Below are positions 63,529-64,000 of a DNA stretch of 64,000 bases, one piece after another. Within the stretch, counting starts at the first letter, position 1; each line of letters begins with the position of its first letter. This DNA is from Mitsuaria sp. WAJ17. GTDB taxonomy: Bacteria > Pseudomonadota > Gammaproteobacteria > Burkholderiales > Burkholderiaceae_C. The stretch lies in NCBI RefSeq assembly GCF_014174515.1, contig NZ_JACJUG010000015.1, forward strand, positions 62,001 through 126,000, read 5' to 3'. The position numbers and the translations under genes were made by a program. The notes under the pieces were generated by a model, which saw only the letters and a program-made list of their open reading frames with translations, searched no databases and had not been told where the DNA came from.

Positions 63529-64000
63529 TCAGGTCCCCAGCAGCCGCTGCAGTTGCGCCATGAGGTGCAGCGGTGCCTGGGGCGACTGGCAGTCCAGCAC
63601 GATGCGCTGCGGCATGGAGCGCAGCCAGGTGATCTGGCGCTTGGCCAACTGGCGGGTGGCGGCGGCGCCGCGCTCCTGCAGCGCGTCAAGACAGTCGGCA
63701 TCCAGCGCTTCCCAGGTCTGGCGATAGCCCACGCAGCGCATGGAGGGCAGGCCCAGGTGCAGGTCGCCACGGGCACGCAAGGCCCGCACTTCGTCCACCA
63801 GGCCTTGGTCCAGCATCTGCGCAAAGCGCTGGCCGAGGCGCTTGTGCAACCAGGCGCGGTCCTCAGTTTCCAGCGAGATCAGGGGCCAGTCCACGCCGGG
63901 GCTGCGCTCCTCCTGGGCATGGAGCTGGGACATCGTCTGCCCGCTGAGCTGCCAGACCTCCAGGGCGCGTTGGATGCGCTGGGCATCATTGGGCGCGAGC
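63529..64000 (-). CDS. miaA: tRNA dimethylallyltransferase MiaA (C-terminal part; truncated by window edge)
   Basis: The minus-strand frame stays open to the right edge. The visible 156 residues contain [51 protein letters not shown] and [14 protein letters not shown], all characteristic of MiaA's tRNA-binding C-terminal half. Prenylates A37 of tRNAs reading UNN codons. It ends 9 bp from the diguanylate cyclase stop, convergently. Confidence 0.93.
   Translation of the reverse strand, partial: LAPNDAQRIQRALEVWQLSGQTMSQLHAQEERSPGVDWPLISLETEDRAWLHKRLGQRFAQMLDQGLVDEVRALRARGDLHLGLPSMRCVGYRQTWEALDADCLDALQERGAAATRQLAKRQITWLRSMPQRIVLDCQSPQAPLHLMAQLQRLLGT

Overview
The window is a GC-rich chromosomal segment from a betaproteobacterium, most likely order Burkholderiales (Roseateles/Ideonella/Rubrivivax-like). 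This rests on the eno-ftsB and pyrG-kdsA-eno neighbourhoods, the protein style and very high GC3; the genus is inference. No rRNA, tRNA or CRISPR array was seen.

Region 1 (about 2.2-16.6 kb) is a polyamine uptake and catabolism block. Twelve minus-strand genes encode an omega-aminotransferase, PuuB, PuuD, PuuA, a SpuC-like putrescine aminotransferase, the PotFGHI ABC importer, a DUF3138 porin and a PuuC-like aldehyde dehydrogenase. An Lrp/AsnC regulator is divergent at the head of the block. Together they could bring putrescine across both membranes and convert it, by the gamma-glutamyl route and/or by direct transamination, toward GABA and succinate.

Region 2 (about 16.7-32.3 kb) is housekeeping: a small membrane protein, an EamA transporter, a ferritin-like protein, gamma carbonic anhydrase, Hsp33, a lipoprotein 5'-nucleotidase, a NadR-type kinase with PnuC, FtsB, enolase, a DUF1330 protein, KdsA, CTP synthase, an alpha/beta hydrolase and MutS.

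Region 3 (about 32.3-40.6 kb) is a decayed prophage or integrated element placed directly upstream of mutS. It carries an integrase N-terminus fused to a membrane (holin-like) segment, an N-acetylmuramidase endolysin, cargo genes of lower GC (a wHTH-like/TM protein, a DUF2335 pair and a 211-aa unknown), an AntA/AntB antirepressor with a DUF1484-like gene behind a C4-like structured RNA, a dense array of AAAGGTAAYC sites, several long palindromes, an SRAP (HMCES/YedK) gene and a LexA-boxed gene. Copies of a GGCGTAGGTTT motif lie at both ends. A second LexA box, just outside, precedes a 59-aa putative membrane peptide.

Region 4 (about 41-64 kb) is again core or metabolic: pirin, the Entner-Doudoroff pair edd-eda, a PaaI-type thioesterase, exonuclease III, a chemotaxis receptor, a DUF4337 protein, folA and thyA, an MscS-type channel, an ABC exporter divergent from a MarR-led EmrAB-type tripartite efflux operon, an SPFH/ribbon-helix-helix pair, an acetyl-CoA hydrolase/transferase, a diguanylate cyclase, and miaA running off the right edge.

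The most interesting parts are the regulatory DNA of the antirepressor locus (37.1-38.2 kb plus a matching palindrome inside the antirepressor gene) and the two SOS boxes around the element's right end.
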